Assembly (NCBI GenBank): GCA_964605655.1
Contig: CAZSDK010000021.1
Coordinates: 3,309 to 67,308, forward strand
DNA length: 64,000 nucleotides
Reading direction: 5' to 3'
DNA from: JAKLIX01 sp964605655
GTDB taxonomy: Bacteria; Bacteroidota; Bacteroidia; Bacteroidales; CAIXZF01
Every line of letters begins with the position of its first letter. Position 1 is the first letter of the stretch. The position numbers and the translations under genes were made by a program. Below are positions 52,758-62,090 of the stretch, one piece after another. Under the pieces are notes generated by a model. It ran no database searches. It was not told the DNA's origin and worked only from the letters and a program-made list of their open reading frames with translations.

Positions 52758-55700
52758 ATGAGAATTTTTACTCTGTTTGCCAGATTACTCTTCATCATGC
52801 TATTGGCAGTTTCTGCAAATGTTGATGCCGCTTTTCTGAGGAATATCCCCATCATTCTTACACAACCAAATGGAAACCAAATACATGCATTTACATCTGG
52901 TGATGAATATTATCAGTGGATCCATGATGCCAACGATTTTACAATAATAATTAACAAAGAGACCCATTACTATGTGTATGCCAAACTTTTAGATGGGTCC
53001 CTGGTTCCTACTCCTTATATCGTCGGTCAGAAAAATCCGGCTTCAGCAGGTTTGACTCCGGGTCAGAACATTCCTGAGTGGAAGTACAAGATGCTGCGCG
53101 ACGCCGTGGAGTCCATCACCCCCAAAAAACCAGCCGTTATTCCTGACTTTGGACCCTCCGATGTCAGCGGCAATGTCAATAATCTGGTTGTGTTTATCAG
53201 ATTCAGTGACCAGACAGAGTTCCCTTCTTCCTTGACTTACTATAGCAATATGTTTAACTCCACCACAACTGGTGATAATTCCATGTATAACTATTTTAAT
53301 GAAGTATCATACAATCAATTGTTTATCAACTCCACCTTTTATCCTACTCCGTCAGGATCAGTCATTGTATCATACCAGGATACTCATCCCAGAAGTTACT
53401 ATATGCCTTATGATGAGACCACCAACCCGGAAGGATATTCCGATGCCAATAAAACGAGCCGTGAGCATACGTTGCTTGCCAATGCCATAGCCTTTGTGGC
53501 TTCTATGGTGCCTGCCGGACTGAACCTGGATTTTGACAATGATGGTTATGTAGACAATGTTTGTTTCATCGTGAGAGGAGCTACTACCGCATGGAATACG
53601 CTGCTCTGGCCTCATCGATGGGCTTTATTTAGTCAGACGGTCAGCATTAACGGAAAGCAGGTATGGGATTACAATCTTCAGCTCGAAGATTTTATCAGCA
53701 GTTCCGGCAACGGAGTTTTGTGCCATGAGATGTCCCATACCTTCAGTTTCCCCGACTTGTATCACTATAGCGACAACGGGATCAGTCCTGTTGGCTCCTG
53801 GGATGTCATGGAATCGACCTCTAACCCTCCTCAGCATATGGGAGCTTATATGAAGTACAAATACACCAGTTGGGCGACCATTCCAACCATCACTTCATCT
53901 GGCACTTATACCCTTAATCCTCTGACTTCCTCCACCAACAATGCCTATAAGCTGGCCTCTCTTAATTCCACAACAGAGTTTTTTGTTTTTGAATACAGGA
54001 AAAAAGCAGGGACCTTTGAAAACAGCCTCCCTGGTTCGGGCTTACTCATATACAGGATCAACACCCTAGCAGGCGATGGAAATGCCGATGGCCCTCCTGA
54101 TGAGATTTATCTTTACCGACCCTATGGTACCCTTAATGTGAACGGGAATCCAAACCAGGCGTATTTCAGTAATAGTTCAGGAAGGACGGAATTCAACAAC
54201 ACCACCAATCCAAACGACTTCCTGTCAGATAGTGTTACCCTTGGAGATATTGATGTTTCCAATGTCACTACTGCCGGTACCACCATCTCCTTCACTGTCA
54301 GCATCGGCAGTGTAGCCAATTTTACTGCCGACAAAACCAATACCTGTACTAATGAAACCGTTGGATTTCTGGATCAGTCGATTGGTGGCCCGACCTCCTG
54401 GAGTTGGAGTTTTTCTCCCTCGACAGTGTCTTATCAAAATGGCTCCTCCTCCTCCTCACAAAACCCACAAGTTAAATTCACAGCGGCAGGCATTTATTCG
54501 GTTTCTTTGACCATCAACGGGCCAGGCGGATCCAACACCAAGACCAGGAACAACTACATCCAGGTTCAGGCAACAGGAACACCTCCCTTCACCGACAATT
54601 TTGAGTCCGGAAGTTTTTCTACCAACAACTGGACCGTGGTCAATCCAGATGATTCGGTTACATGGAATATCTATACCGGTGCCGGTGGCAACGGAAGCTC
54701 CACCAAAAGTGCCTATATGAATTTCTATAACTATCCTGCCTATCCCCAGACGGATGAAATAATAATGCCTGCAGTGAGTCTGGAAGGTATGGTCTCTGCC
54801 ATGCTCACCTTTAAGGTAGCTTATCGTCCTTATAATGCCACTTTTCATGACACTCTTAAGGTCATCATCTCTAATGATTGTGGCGCAACCTATAGTAATA
54901 TTGTCTACTCAAAGACAGGAACCGCACTTGCCACCGGACCTGCCGTGAGTTACGAATTTATTCCCTCCGCTTCCGGTGACTGGAGAACCGAATCCATCAG
55001 TCTGTTACCCTATCTTGGTTCCAATATCCGGATTAAATTCCAGGCGATCAATGGATACGGGAATAATCTGTTTATCGATGATATTAGCCTGACCGGGACG
55101 GCACCCGTCATCGCCGACTTTTCAGGTACTCCAACCACTTTGTGCCAGGGCTCCACCGTTCAGTTTACCGACCTCACCATAGGAGCACCTACCTCCTGGT
55201 ACTGGGTCTTTGGCGATGGTCAGACTTCCTTGCTTCAAAATCCTTCTCATACTTACAACGTGGCAGGGAATTTTACCGTAAGTCTTACTGCAACCAAGGC
55301 TGGATACTCCAACACCAAAACAAAGACAAACTATATAACCGTCAATCCGTCGGTCCCTGTTACAGTTTCTGTAAGTCAGTCACCTCCCGGCAGCATCTGT
55401 CAGGGGGCCAGTGTCACCTTTACAGCCACAGTGACCAACGGAGGAACCAACCCGATTTATCAGTGGAAACGAAATGGTACTAATGCAGGGACCAACTCCC
55501 CGACTTATGAGGTCTCGAACCTTACAAACGGGGAAGTGATCGCCTGCCAGGTGACCTCAAATGTGAGTTGTCCTGCCAGTAATCCTGTGACTTCCAGCCC
55601 CATAACAGTAACTGTACTACCGACTGTTTCTGCATCCCTGAGCATCGCAGCCTCCCCATCGATTGTCGTATGCAGCGGCACCACGGTCACCTTCACAGCT

Positions 55701-58082
55701 ACTCCAGGCAACGGAGGCAGCAGTCCCTCCTTCCAGTGGCAGAAAAACGGTGTGAATGTGGGAAATAATTCCACATCCTATGTTACCAACCAACTGGTCA
55801 ATGGAGATGTGATCCAATGCACCATGATTTCAAACCAGGCTTGCGTGCTCAATAACCCTGTTGCGGCTGTACCCGTTGTGATGACGGTCAACAATTACGT
55901 TACTCCTACCATTTCTATCTCAGCTTCACCCTCTTCTTCTATCTGCACAGGGACCTCAGTCACTTTCTCTGCCACACCAACCAATGGAGGAACATCACCC
56001 GTTTACCAGTGGAAACGTAACGGAGTAAATGTTGGAACGAATTCATCGACTTATGTTACCAACACTTTGCAAAACGGAGAGTATATAACCTGTCAGCTTA
56101 CCTCCAGCTTACCTTGTGTCAATGTCAACCCGGTGAATTCAAACCCTATTGTCATGATTGTGAACAACCCGGTTACCGTGAGTGTCAGCATTTCCGCCGA
56201 TCCCGGGACCACTATCTGTCAGGGGCAGACTGTGGTGTTTTCTTCCAATGTGACCAATGGAGGGACGAATCCTACATATATCTGGAAAAGAAATAATGTC
56301 ACCGTAGGATTCAATGCCACCTATACCAGTTCCTCCCTGAACAATGGAGATGTGGTCTTTTGCCAGGTGAATTCCAACGCCTCCTGTGTCGTAGGGAACC
56401 CTGCCGTCTCTAACAACCTTGATATGACGGTGCATTCTTACCAGTCCGTATCTGTTACCATTGCTGCCTCACCACCAGGTCCTGTGTGTCAAGGAACAGA
56501 GGTAACGTACTCAGCAACAGTTAATAACGGAGGCAGCAATCCAGGATATCAATGGAAAAGGAACAATGTGACTGTTGGGACTGATCCTGCCTATACTGTT
56601 TCCGACTTGATGAACGGGGATCAGATCAAATGTGTGGTAACCTCGGATGCACTTTGTGTGACCAATAACCCAGCAACCTCTAATACCCTCACGGCAGTCA
56701 TCCAACCTCCGCCTGCTGTTGACCTGGGTGTAGACACCATTATTCCCGTCAATACGACCCTTATCCTCGACGCAGGGCCAGGGATGTCATCCTACTTGTG
56801 GAATACCGGAGCTACTTCACAGACACTCACCGTCTATACAACTGGGTTATTTTCAGTCACAGTAACCGATGTCATCGGATGTACCGGAAATGGTAGCATC
56901 CAGGTGCAGGTCGGATTCCACAGCCTGGATGGATATCTTACTTACCTGAACACTCCAGCCACTCCGATCGATAATAGTACGGTGTACCTCAAAATGGGTA
57001 GTACTCTTGTTTCTCAGACCATTACTGACGGGCAGGGCTATTTCTCTTTCAACAACCTGGAATATGGCACCTATAAACTCAGTGCTTCCACCGCGAAAAT
57101 CTGGGGTGGCGTGAACGCCACCGATGCACTGATCATTATGAAACATTTTGTAGGGATCAGTGTGTTGAATGGATTAAAGAAGATTGCAGGCAATGTTGAC
57201 CTCATCCCGGTGATTAACAGTACTGACGCACTGATGGTCAGCAGGCGTTTCATCGGTTTGATCAGTTCTTTCCCGGTTGGTGACTGGGTGTACGATAATC
57301 CCAGTGTAGTCATTGACGGTTCTCAGCAGGTGCTTCAAAACCTTAAACTGCTGACCACCGGAGACGTGGATGGGTCTTATGTTCCCACCGCAAGACTGAA
57401 ACCGGCGGTAGTACTGATCGAAGGACCTCAGGAAGCCCACCTGAAAGACCGTGAACTTACTATTACACTCTTCTCAGCTCAGAAATTAGAAGCAGGAGCC
57501 ATCTCTCTGGTGCTGGAATGTCCTGCGAATTGGGAAGTGACGCAGGTCGAAATGCTGAACTCCGCTGAACCACTGATGTACAATGTCGTCGATGGTACCA
57601 TCCGGATTTCATGGTACCAGATCCAACCCTTAGTCTTTGAAACAGGAGACCCTGTTTTAAAACTATCTTTCCATATTGAGGAGGGTATTGACCCAGTCAC
57701 TGGACTCATTATTACTTCTGAATCAGAGATCAGTGACAGTAACGGTGTGCCTTATGAGCAAGCCGTTTTGTGGCAGCCCAGGATCATTGGTTCATCATCG
57801 GAAGGTGATATCAGCTCCGGCATCTTTCCTAACCCAGTCACCCGGCAAAGTACCGTCTGGTTCACCATGGAAAAGGCAGAGGTGATGAACCTGATATTGT
57901 TGGATGAGCAGGGCAGGGTAGTCAAAACCTTTGCTGATGGAATGTTCCCGGCAGGACACACGCAGTTCGAATGGAATGGAAAAGGAGATCATGGCAACAT
58001 GCTTGCAGCTGGTGTTTATCACCTAAAGGGTATCACCTGCGGCAAGACCATGGTTACCAAGGTTATACTGACAGGAGAATAG
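52758..58082 (+). CDS. M6-type metalloprotease with PKD, Ig-like repeats, dockerin-like, cohesin-like and T9SS domains
   Basis: A 1774-residue exported protein. The signal peptide (LLFIMLLAVSANVDA) leads into a propeptide (to about 130) and an M6 catalytic domain (about 135-510). The zinc motif HEMSH is at 323-327, and ELTSP-like segment SWDVMEST is the Met-turn region. Two PKD domains lie at about 518-608 and 785-865, with a jelly-roll region (about 610-780) between. Five tandem Ig-like repeats of about 88 residues follow (about 868-1315). After these come a carboxypeptidase-regulatory-like domain, a dockerin-like module (about 1449-1545), a cohesin-like domain (about 1549-1675) and a T9SS-type sorting end (IFPNPVTRQSTVWFT onward). 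The shared dockerin module links it to the first C25 protease. Confidence 0.9.
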   Translation: MRIFTLFARLLFIMLLAVSANVDAAFLRNIPIILTQPNGNQIHAFTSGDEYYQWIHDANDFTIIINKETHYYVYAKLLDGSLVPTPYIVGQKNPASAGLTPGQNIPEWKYKMLRDAVESITPKKPAVIPDFGPSDVSGNVNNLVVFIRFSDQTEFPSSLTYYSNMFNSTTTGDNSMYNYFNEVSYNQLFINSTFYPTPSGSVIVSYQDTHPRSYYMPYDETTNPEGYSDANKTSREHTLLANAIAFVASMVPAGLNLDFDNDGYVDNVCFIVRGATTAWNTLLWPHRWALFSQTVSINGKQVWDYNLQLEDFISSSGNGVLCHEMSHTFSFPDLYHYSDNGISPVGSWDVMESTSNPPQHMGAYMKYKYTSWATIPTITSSGTYTLNPLTSSTNNAYKLASLNSTTEFFVFEYRKKAGTFENSLPGSGLLIYRINTLAGDGNADGPPDEIYLYRPYGTLNVNGNPNQAYFSNSSGRTEFNNTTNPNDFLSDSVTLGDIDVSNVTTAGTTISFTVSIGSVANFTADKTNTCTNETVGFLDQSIGGPTSWSWSFSPSTVSYQNGSSSSSQNPQVKFTAAGIYSVSLTINGPGGSNTKTRNNYIQVQATGTPPFTDNFESGSFSTNNWTVVNPDDSVTWNIYTGAGGNGSSTKSAYMNFYNYPAYPQTDEIIMPAVSLEGMVSAMLTFKVAYRPYNATFHDTLKVIISNDCGATYSNIVYSKTGTALATGPAVSYEFIPSASGDWRTESISLLPYLGSNIRIKFQAINGYGNNLFIDDISLTGTAPVIADFSGTPTTLCQGSTVQFTDLTIGAPTSWYWVFGDGQTSLLQNPSHTYNVAGNFTVSLTATKAGYSNTKTKTNYITVNPSVPVTVSVSQSPPGSICQGASVTFTATVTNGGTNPIYQWKRNGTNAGTNSPTYEVSNLTNGEVIACQVTSNVSCPASNPVTSSPITVTVLPTVSASLSIAASPSIVVCSGTTVTFTATPGNGGSSPSFQWQKNGVNVGNNSTSYVTNQLVNGDVIQCTMISNQACVLNNPVAAVPVVMTVNNYVTPTISISASPSSSICTGTSVTFSATPTNGGTSPVYQWKRNGVNVGTNSSTYVTNTLQNGEYITCQLTSSLPCVNVNPVNSNPIVMIVNNPVTVSVSISADPGTTICQGQTVVFSSNVTNGGTNPTYIWKRNNVTVGFNATYTSSSLNNGDVVFCQVNSNASCVVGNPAVSNNLDMTVHSYQSVSVTIAASPPGPVCQGTEVTYSATVNNGGSNPGYQWKRNNVTVGTDPAYTVSDLMNGDQIKCVVTSDALCVTNNPATSNTLTAVIQPPPAVDLGVDTIIPVNTTLILDAGPGMSSYLWNTGATSQTLTVYTTGLFSVTVTDVIGCTGNGSIQVQVGFHSLDGYLTYLNTPATPIDNSTVYLKMGSTLVSQTITDGQGYFSFNNLEYGTYKLSASTAKIWGGVNATDALIIMKHFVGISVLNGLKKIAGNVDLIPVINSTDALMVSRRFIGLISSFPVGDWVYDNPSVVIDGSQQVLQNLKLLTTGDVDGSYVPTARLKPAVVLIEGPQEAHLKDRELTITLFSAQKLEAGAISLVLECPANWEVTQVEMLNSAEPLMYNVVDGTIRISWYQIQPLVFETGDPVLKLSFHIEEGIDPVTGLIITSESEISDSNGVPYEQAVLWQPRIIGSSSEGDISSGIFPNPVTRQSTVWFTMEKAEVMNLILLDEQGRVVKTFADGMFPAGHTQFEWNGKGDHGNMLAAGVYHLKGITCGKTMVTKVILTGE
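55360..56703 (+). repeat. Five tandem Ig-like coding repeats (~265-270 bp each)
   Basis: Five consecutive units, each with a Cys near SICQGASVTF or a variant, then NGGTNPIYQWKRNG, a NGEVIACQV-type strand and a second Cys. Unit lengths are about 88-90 residues. They lie between the second PKD domain and the dockerin region of the M6 protein. Confidence 0.85.
57102..57390 (+). other. Dockerin-like module in the M6 protease
   Basis: WGGVNATDALIIMKHFVG and NVDLIPVINSTDALMVSRRF are the two F-hand-like halves, with SSFPVGDWVYDNP and the closing TTGDVDGSYVP. It is the same module, in the same order, as at 45313-45600, including the preceding carboxypeptidase-regulatory-like domain. Confidence 0.7.
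57403..57780 (+). other. Cohesin-like domain in the M6 protease
   Basis: About 125 residues of beta-rich sequence with ELTITLFSAQKLEAGAISLV, DGTIRISWYQIQPLVFETGD and SESEISDSNGVPYEQA. These match the pattern of Bacteroidota cohesin-like domains that follow dockerin modules. Assignment is by pattern only. Confidence 0.55.
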
Positions 58083-58099
58083 GACCTCGCCGGTTTTTT

Positions 58100-59530
58100 T
58101 CAGTTGAAAGAGTATCTCCTGTATAGCAAGTAATTTTTATTAGGCAAATTATATCTCAGATAACCCTGCAGACATTCTGGTTTCACAGGTTGGTCTGTCT
58201 TGATGAGCAGGTACTCCCTCCTCCTTAGAAGAAGAGGATCGAGGGAAGCTGTCCTGTACCTCACAAATTCACCTTGCAACCCCCAGTCATCGACAATTCC
58301 GGCACCTGTATTCAGGACGGTTCCTTCAGGAATAAGGTTCATGATCCTTTGAATCTCCATCAGTTTTTGTTCATCACGGTTGTATGAATTTCTGAAGGAG
58401 ATCGTCATCAAAATCCCTGTGATGACCATTAACAAGGCAAGTGTTCTTACTGATAATCTCCCGAAGCGACTGTTCATAAGCCACTCCGTCAGGTGAATCA
58501 CTCCCGGAAACACTAGAATACCAAGAGCGATGATGAGAAAAGGGAAGGCCGGTAGCATATAAAAACCGCTTTGCTTCATGCTGATCATGATGGGGATCAC
58601 CCCGCTCATCCCCAAAGCACCAAAGACTCCAGCCAGGGAAAGTTGGGATTTTGGGATAAAGAACTTTCCTTTCTTTCTTGTAATCAGCCATATAACGCAA
58701 GAAATGCTGACAGCAGGCAACAATTCGAAAAACAGTCGTTTTAAGATAAAAAAACGCGAATCAACCGTAATAACATGCATCACACTGTTCACCACCTGCT
58801 GTTCGAAGTACTTTCTCAAGCTCAAGGCTGCAACAGGAGATACTGTGACTAATATTAAGAGAGGTAGCACCGTTCCTGCAAACAAGATGAGGGAATCTTC
58901 CAGCATTCTTTTCCAACGGATGTCTTTATAAAATATAAAATACCACAACGGCAATGTCAGGGGAAACAGCGCAAACGGTCCTTTGGTAAGGAATCCCAAA
59001 CACAAGGAGAACCCTGCCAGCAGTAGGAAAAAGACCCTGTAACATTTCATCCCTCTGAAAAAAAACCACACAGCGAGCAAGGTGAATAACATCAGTGTAT
59101 TTTCCAGCATGTTGTTGGTCCAGGTCCAGGAGACCAGGGGAACAGAAATCCATAGCAGCAAAGGGAACCATCCATAGCGAAATCCGGCCTGGTACCAGAG
59201 CCTCACAAGGAGAAATCCGGCCAGCATCATCGCCATAAATGAGTACATTCTCTCTACAAGATAATTTTCACCAAAAACCAGAAAAAAAAGACTCTGGATC
59301 CCTAAAGCCAGGGGAGGATGCTCATGGAACTCCGGCATACAATATTGGCTGAAGTAAGGATTCCAGAAGGTACCCAGTCCTGCAGCCATATTTTTTGAGA
59401 TCCCGGCATAGATGAGGCCATCCATAAACATACCCTGCGACAGCAGGAAGGGTGCGACAAGAATAAGCAGCAGCCCTGCCACAAACAGATAAAATGGCCA
59501 TAAAGCGCTGAAATCACGTGAGCTGCCCAT
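58100..59530 (-). CDS. GT39/ArnT-like dolichyl-type glycosyltransferase
   Basis: A 476-residue polytopic protein with about 11 membrane segments. The luminal loop after helix 1 has MFMDGLIYAGISKNM and FHEHPPLALGIQ, the acidic and EHPPL elements of ArnT/PMT-family enzymes that move a sugar from a polyprenyl-phosphate donor. The C-terminal soluble part (about 380-476) carries PEGTVLNTGAGIVDDWG and RRREYLLIKTDQPV. The acceptor is unknown. Its start overlaps the 59514 gene by 17 bases, so it belongs to a three-gene operon with the GT2 enzyme that probably makes its donor. Confidence 0.87.
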   Translation of the reverse strand: MGSSRDFSALWPFYLFVAGLLLILVAPFLLSQGMFMDGLIYAGISKNMAAGLGTFWNPYFSQYCMPEFHEHPPLALGIQSLFFLVFGENYLVERMYSFMAMMLAGFLLVRLWYQAGFRYGWFPLLLWISVPLVSWTWTNNMLENTLMLFTLLAVWFFFRGMKCYRVFFLLLAGFSLCLGFLTKGPFALFPLTLPLWYFIFYKDIRWKRMLEDSLILFAGTVLPLLILVTVSPVAALSLRKYFEQQVVNSVMHVITVDSRFFILKRLFFELLPAVSISCVIWLITRKKGKFFIPKSQLSLAGVFGALGMSGVIPIMISMKQSGFYMLPAFPFLIIALGILVFPGVIHLTEWLMNSRFGRLSVRTLALLMVITGILMTISFRNSYNRDEQKLMEIQRIMNLIPEGTVLNTGAGIVDDWGLQGEFVRYRTASLDPLLLRRREYLLIKTDQPVKPECLQGYLRYNLPNKNYLLYRRYSFN

Positions 59531-60980
59531 CTTTCAATCGATTGGTATGCATAAGAAAATCACCCAACAGTATCACCAGGAGGATGTACAAAAATACAGA
59601 AGTATAGGTTGCGCCTTTCCCTGAATATATAAGGATGGGGGACACGGAAAGGGGTAAAGAGGAAAGAAGCATAATCCAATGGACTCGACGGATTTTCTTA
59701 ATGAATATCAGCCATATAGGTATAAGGAGCCAGGCCAGCCACGGGATTGGGATGGTTTGGGTGAGGGTGCGTAACATACGCCTACCAACGATAGTCATGT
59801 ACCAGGCCGGATCGTTGCGAACATCATGAAGCACCTTCTCGCGTATAACATTTTCATATTCAGGTATTTCATCGAACTTCTTGTAATAGAGGCTATCTTT
59901 ATCATAATATTCACCGGTATGATAGTCACCTTTCCAGGGAAGGGTCAGATGATATTTCTGTTTCAGAACAGGAACTGCATACCGGTATGCCACTAGGTCA
60001 TCCCAGGCATATCCGTACTTTTTATCAAAATCACCTAGTCCACAAAAGACAGGATGCCAAAAGTTATGACCACTGATACGACTGCCCGTGTAAACATGTC
60101 CCTGGTGTTCCTTTACCAACAGGGTTGAATTATTATATAAAACATTGAAATACTGCCTGATGCCATATCGTGTTCCCATAAAAATCAAAAGGCATAAACC
60201 GGCAAGCAGGATTCTGGCCGGTAGACGAATACTCTTTACCAACAGATAAATGATGATTGGGGTCAGAATGACAATTGCCACTTCATTACGTACCTCGGAG
60301 GCAAAACCAGCTAAAAAACCAGATAACAGAGTAATGATTGACAAGGAAATGAAAGATTGCTTCCTCCCAAAAACGAGTGGGGCATGCAAGCCCAGAATGA
60401 TAAAAAAAACACTGGCCTGCAAGGCGAAGATGTTCTCATTGTCGAACACTTCGAAGAGATAAAAGGGAGTCAGCTGCACCAGAATGACAAAGACCAGTCC
60501 CATAATAGGTTTTCCTGCTCTTCGGAAACTAACAAAAAGAGATATCAAAGCTGTGACAAACCAGATGGCATTAAACAATCTTACAGAAGGTTTCTCAGGG
60601 GACTGAGCCAGCCAGGCATCGGGCAGAAAGGCAAGGATACGTGCATGTTCTCCCAGGCGGGACCAATGATCGTATTCCATGATCAGTTCCCGGCCTTGAT
60701 CCTGTATCTCCCTGGTGGCAGCCTGAGGAGAAAAATCCAAACTGTCATGAAGGGTGGCCAGAGGAAAAAGTCCTTTGTAATAATAGAAATACAAGAAATG
60801 ATGGGCATAATACCAGGAAAATCCGGAAGCATCCTCACGCTTCTGCCAGGAAGGGACATTATTGTGTTTGGTATAAAGAAAAAGAAAAGTGTTCAGGCAA
60901 AAGATGCACCCGAGCACCCATAGCATCCCCCTGCTTGTTTTCAGCCATTGATGAAGCGAGACAAACCAGGCAGACCTCAT
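59514..60980 (-). CDS. Polytopic membrane protein of unknown function in glycosylation operon
   Basis: A 488-residue protein that I do not recognise, with about ten hydrophobic segments. It has a long non-membrane stretch after helix 1 (about 40-130, with FSWYYAHHFLYFYYYKGLF) and another before the last helices (about 300-410, with HNFWHPVFCGLGDFDKKYGY). The helix plan resembles GT-C glycosyltransferases, but no DD/DE motif is obvious after helix 1. It overlaps the GT2 gene by 4 bases and the GT39 gene by 17, so the three are translationally linked. A role in flipping or transferring a lipid-linked sugar is inference. Confidence 0.7.
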   Translation of the reverse strand: MRSAWFVSLHQWLKTSRGMLWVLGCIFCLNTFLFLYTKHNNVPSWQKREDASGFSWYYAHHFLYFYYYKGLFPLATLHDSLDFSPQAATREIQDQGRELIMEYDHWSRLGEHARILAFLPDAWLAQSPEKPSVRLFNAIWFVTALISLFVSFRRAGKPIMGLVFVILVQLTPFYLFEVFDNENIFALQASVFFIILGLHAPLVFGRKQSFISLSIITLLSGFLAGFASEVRNEVAIVILTPIIIYLLVKSIRLPARILLAGLCLLIFMGTRYGIRQYFNVLYNNSTLLVKEHQGHVYTGSRISGHNFWHPVFCGLGDFDKKYGYAWDDLVAYRYAVPVLKQKYHLTLPWKGDYHTGEYYDKDSLYYKKFDEIPEYENVIREKVLHDVRNDPAWYMTIVGRRMLRTLTQTIPIPWLAWLLIPIWLIFIKKIRRVHWIMLLSSLPLSVSPILIYSGKGATYTSVFLYILLVILLGDFLMHTNRLKDGQLT

Positions 60981-61924
60981 CTGCTGATGTTTTTGATAAG
61001 GTATATAGGCCTTTCCCGAATCTCTTCAAGTGCTTTCTCAAAGTATAGGGCCAGCACGGTTAGTGTAATAAACAAGATGGAGAAAGAGGCTGACAGGAAA
61101 AGGACGATAGAGGTATAACCACTGGGAGGAGTCTCCCTGAAAAAATAGATGTACAGGCTGTAACCACCGAAAAACAACGTAAACAGAATGAAGACCAGAG
61201 AAATGAAAATGGTCAACCGGAGGGGTCTGTTTGAAAAGGAAAAGATGGCATTCATTCCAAGTTTCAATAGCTTCCAGTAAGAGTAGGAACTTTTGCCATA
61301 CTTTCTTTCTTTGGCAGTGAAATCGAGCTCGACCACCGAAAACCCGATAATCTGAATGATGCCACGGATAAACCTGCTCCTTTCTCTGTAATGTTTCCGT
61401 AAGACCTCGGCTACCGGGGCTGAGATCAGAAAAAAGTCGGTGTATTTGTTATCAAAACGATAGGAAGAAAGCAGGTTCAGAATCCGGTAGAAAAAATGTG
61501 ACAGCCACCTCTGGAGGATTCTTTCATCTTTACGTTCCACCCTTTTCATCCTTACAATATCCGCTCCCTGATCATAAGCTTCCAACATCTCCCTGATCTT
61601 TGAACAAGGATGCTGACCGTCGGCGTCAAGGCAGATCACTGCTTCACCACCGGCATGATCTATCCCCGCAATCATGGCGGCTTCGTGACCAAAGTTCTTC
61701 GAAAACTCAATAAACAGCTGAACGATCCTTCCTCCGGCTTCTTCTTCCATAAGGCTTATGATCTCCTGCCGTGATCTGTCTATACTTCCGTCATCCACCC
61801 AGATCAACTCGCAATCCCAGGCAGGAAGCTGATCCAATGAGCTCATTAACTGCTGATACAGCTCCCTGACACTCCTTTCCTCATTGAAGACAGAAACCAC
61901 AATAGAAAAAATTCGTCTTTGCAT
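60977..61924 (-). CDS. GT2 polyprenyl-phosphate glycosyltransferase (GtrB/ArnC-like)
   Basis: A 315-residue enzyme with a cytoplasmic GT-A domain at residues 1-220 and two C-terminal membrane helices (about 235-260 and 270-295). Motifs are FSIVVSVFNEERSVRELYQQ, ELIWVDDGSIDRSR (nucleotide site), and VICLDADGQHP (metal site). ERSRFIRGIIQIIGF lies near the membrane. Such proteins load glucose, mannose or aminoarabinose from a nucleotide sugar onto polyprenyl phosphate. It is the first gene of the 61924-58100 operon and would feed the GT39 enzyme downstream. Confidence 0.92.
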   Translation of the reverse strand: MQRRIFSIVVSVFNEERSVRELYQQLMSSLDQLPAWDCELIWVDDGSIDRSRQEIISLMEEEAGGRIVQLFIEFSKNFGHEAAMIAGIDHAGGEAVICLDADGQHPCSKIREMLEAYDQGADIVRMKRVERKDERILQRWLSHFFYRILNLLSSYRFDNKYTDFFLISAPVAEVLRKHYRERSRFIRGIIQIIGFSVVELDFTAKERKYGKSSYSYWKLLKLGMNAIFSFSNRPLRLTIFISLVFILFTLFFGGYSLYIYFFRETPPSGYTSIVLFLSASFSILFITLTVLALYFEKALEEIRERPIYLIKNISR

Positions 61925-62090
61925 TGCCTAAATCATTAAGCCATTCATGGTACTATAGGATCATTTTGTCTTTTCCAGGTCTGAGCCAGGATAAAAGTAC
62001 TCACTTTCTGGTTTACTGCAATGAACCCATGAAAATGGTTGAACCAGAGGGAAGAAATCTGACTGTGGCAGAAGACTGATCCACTTAATG

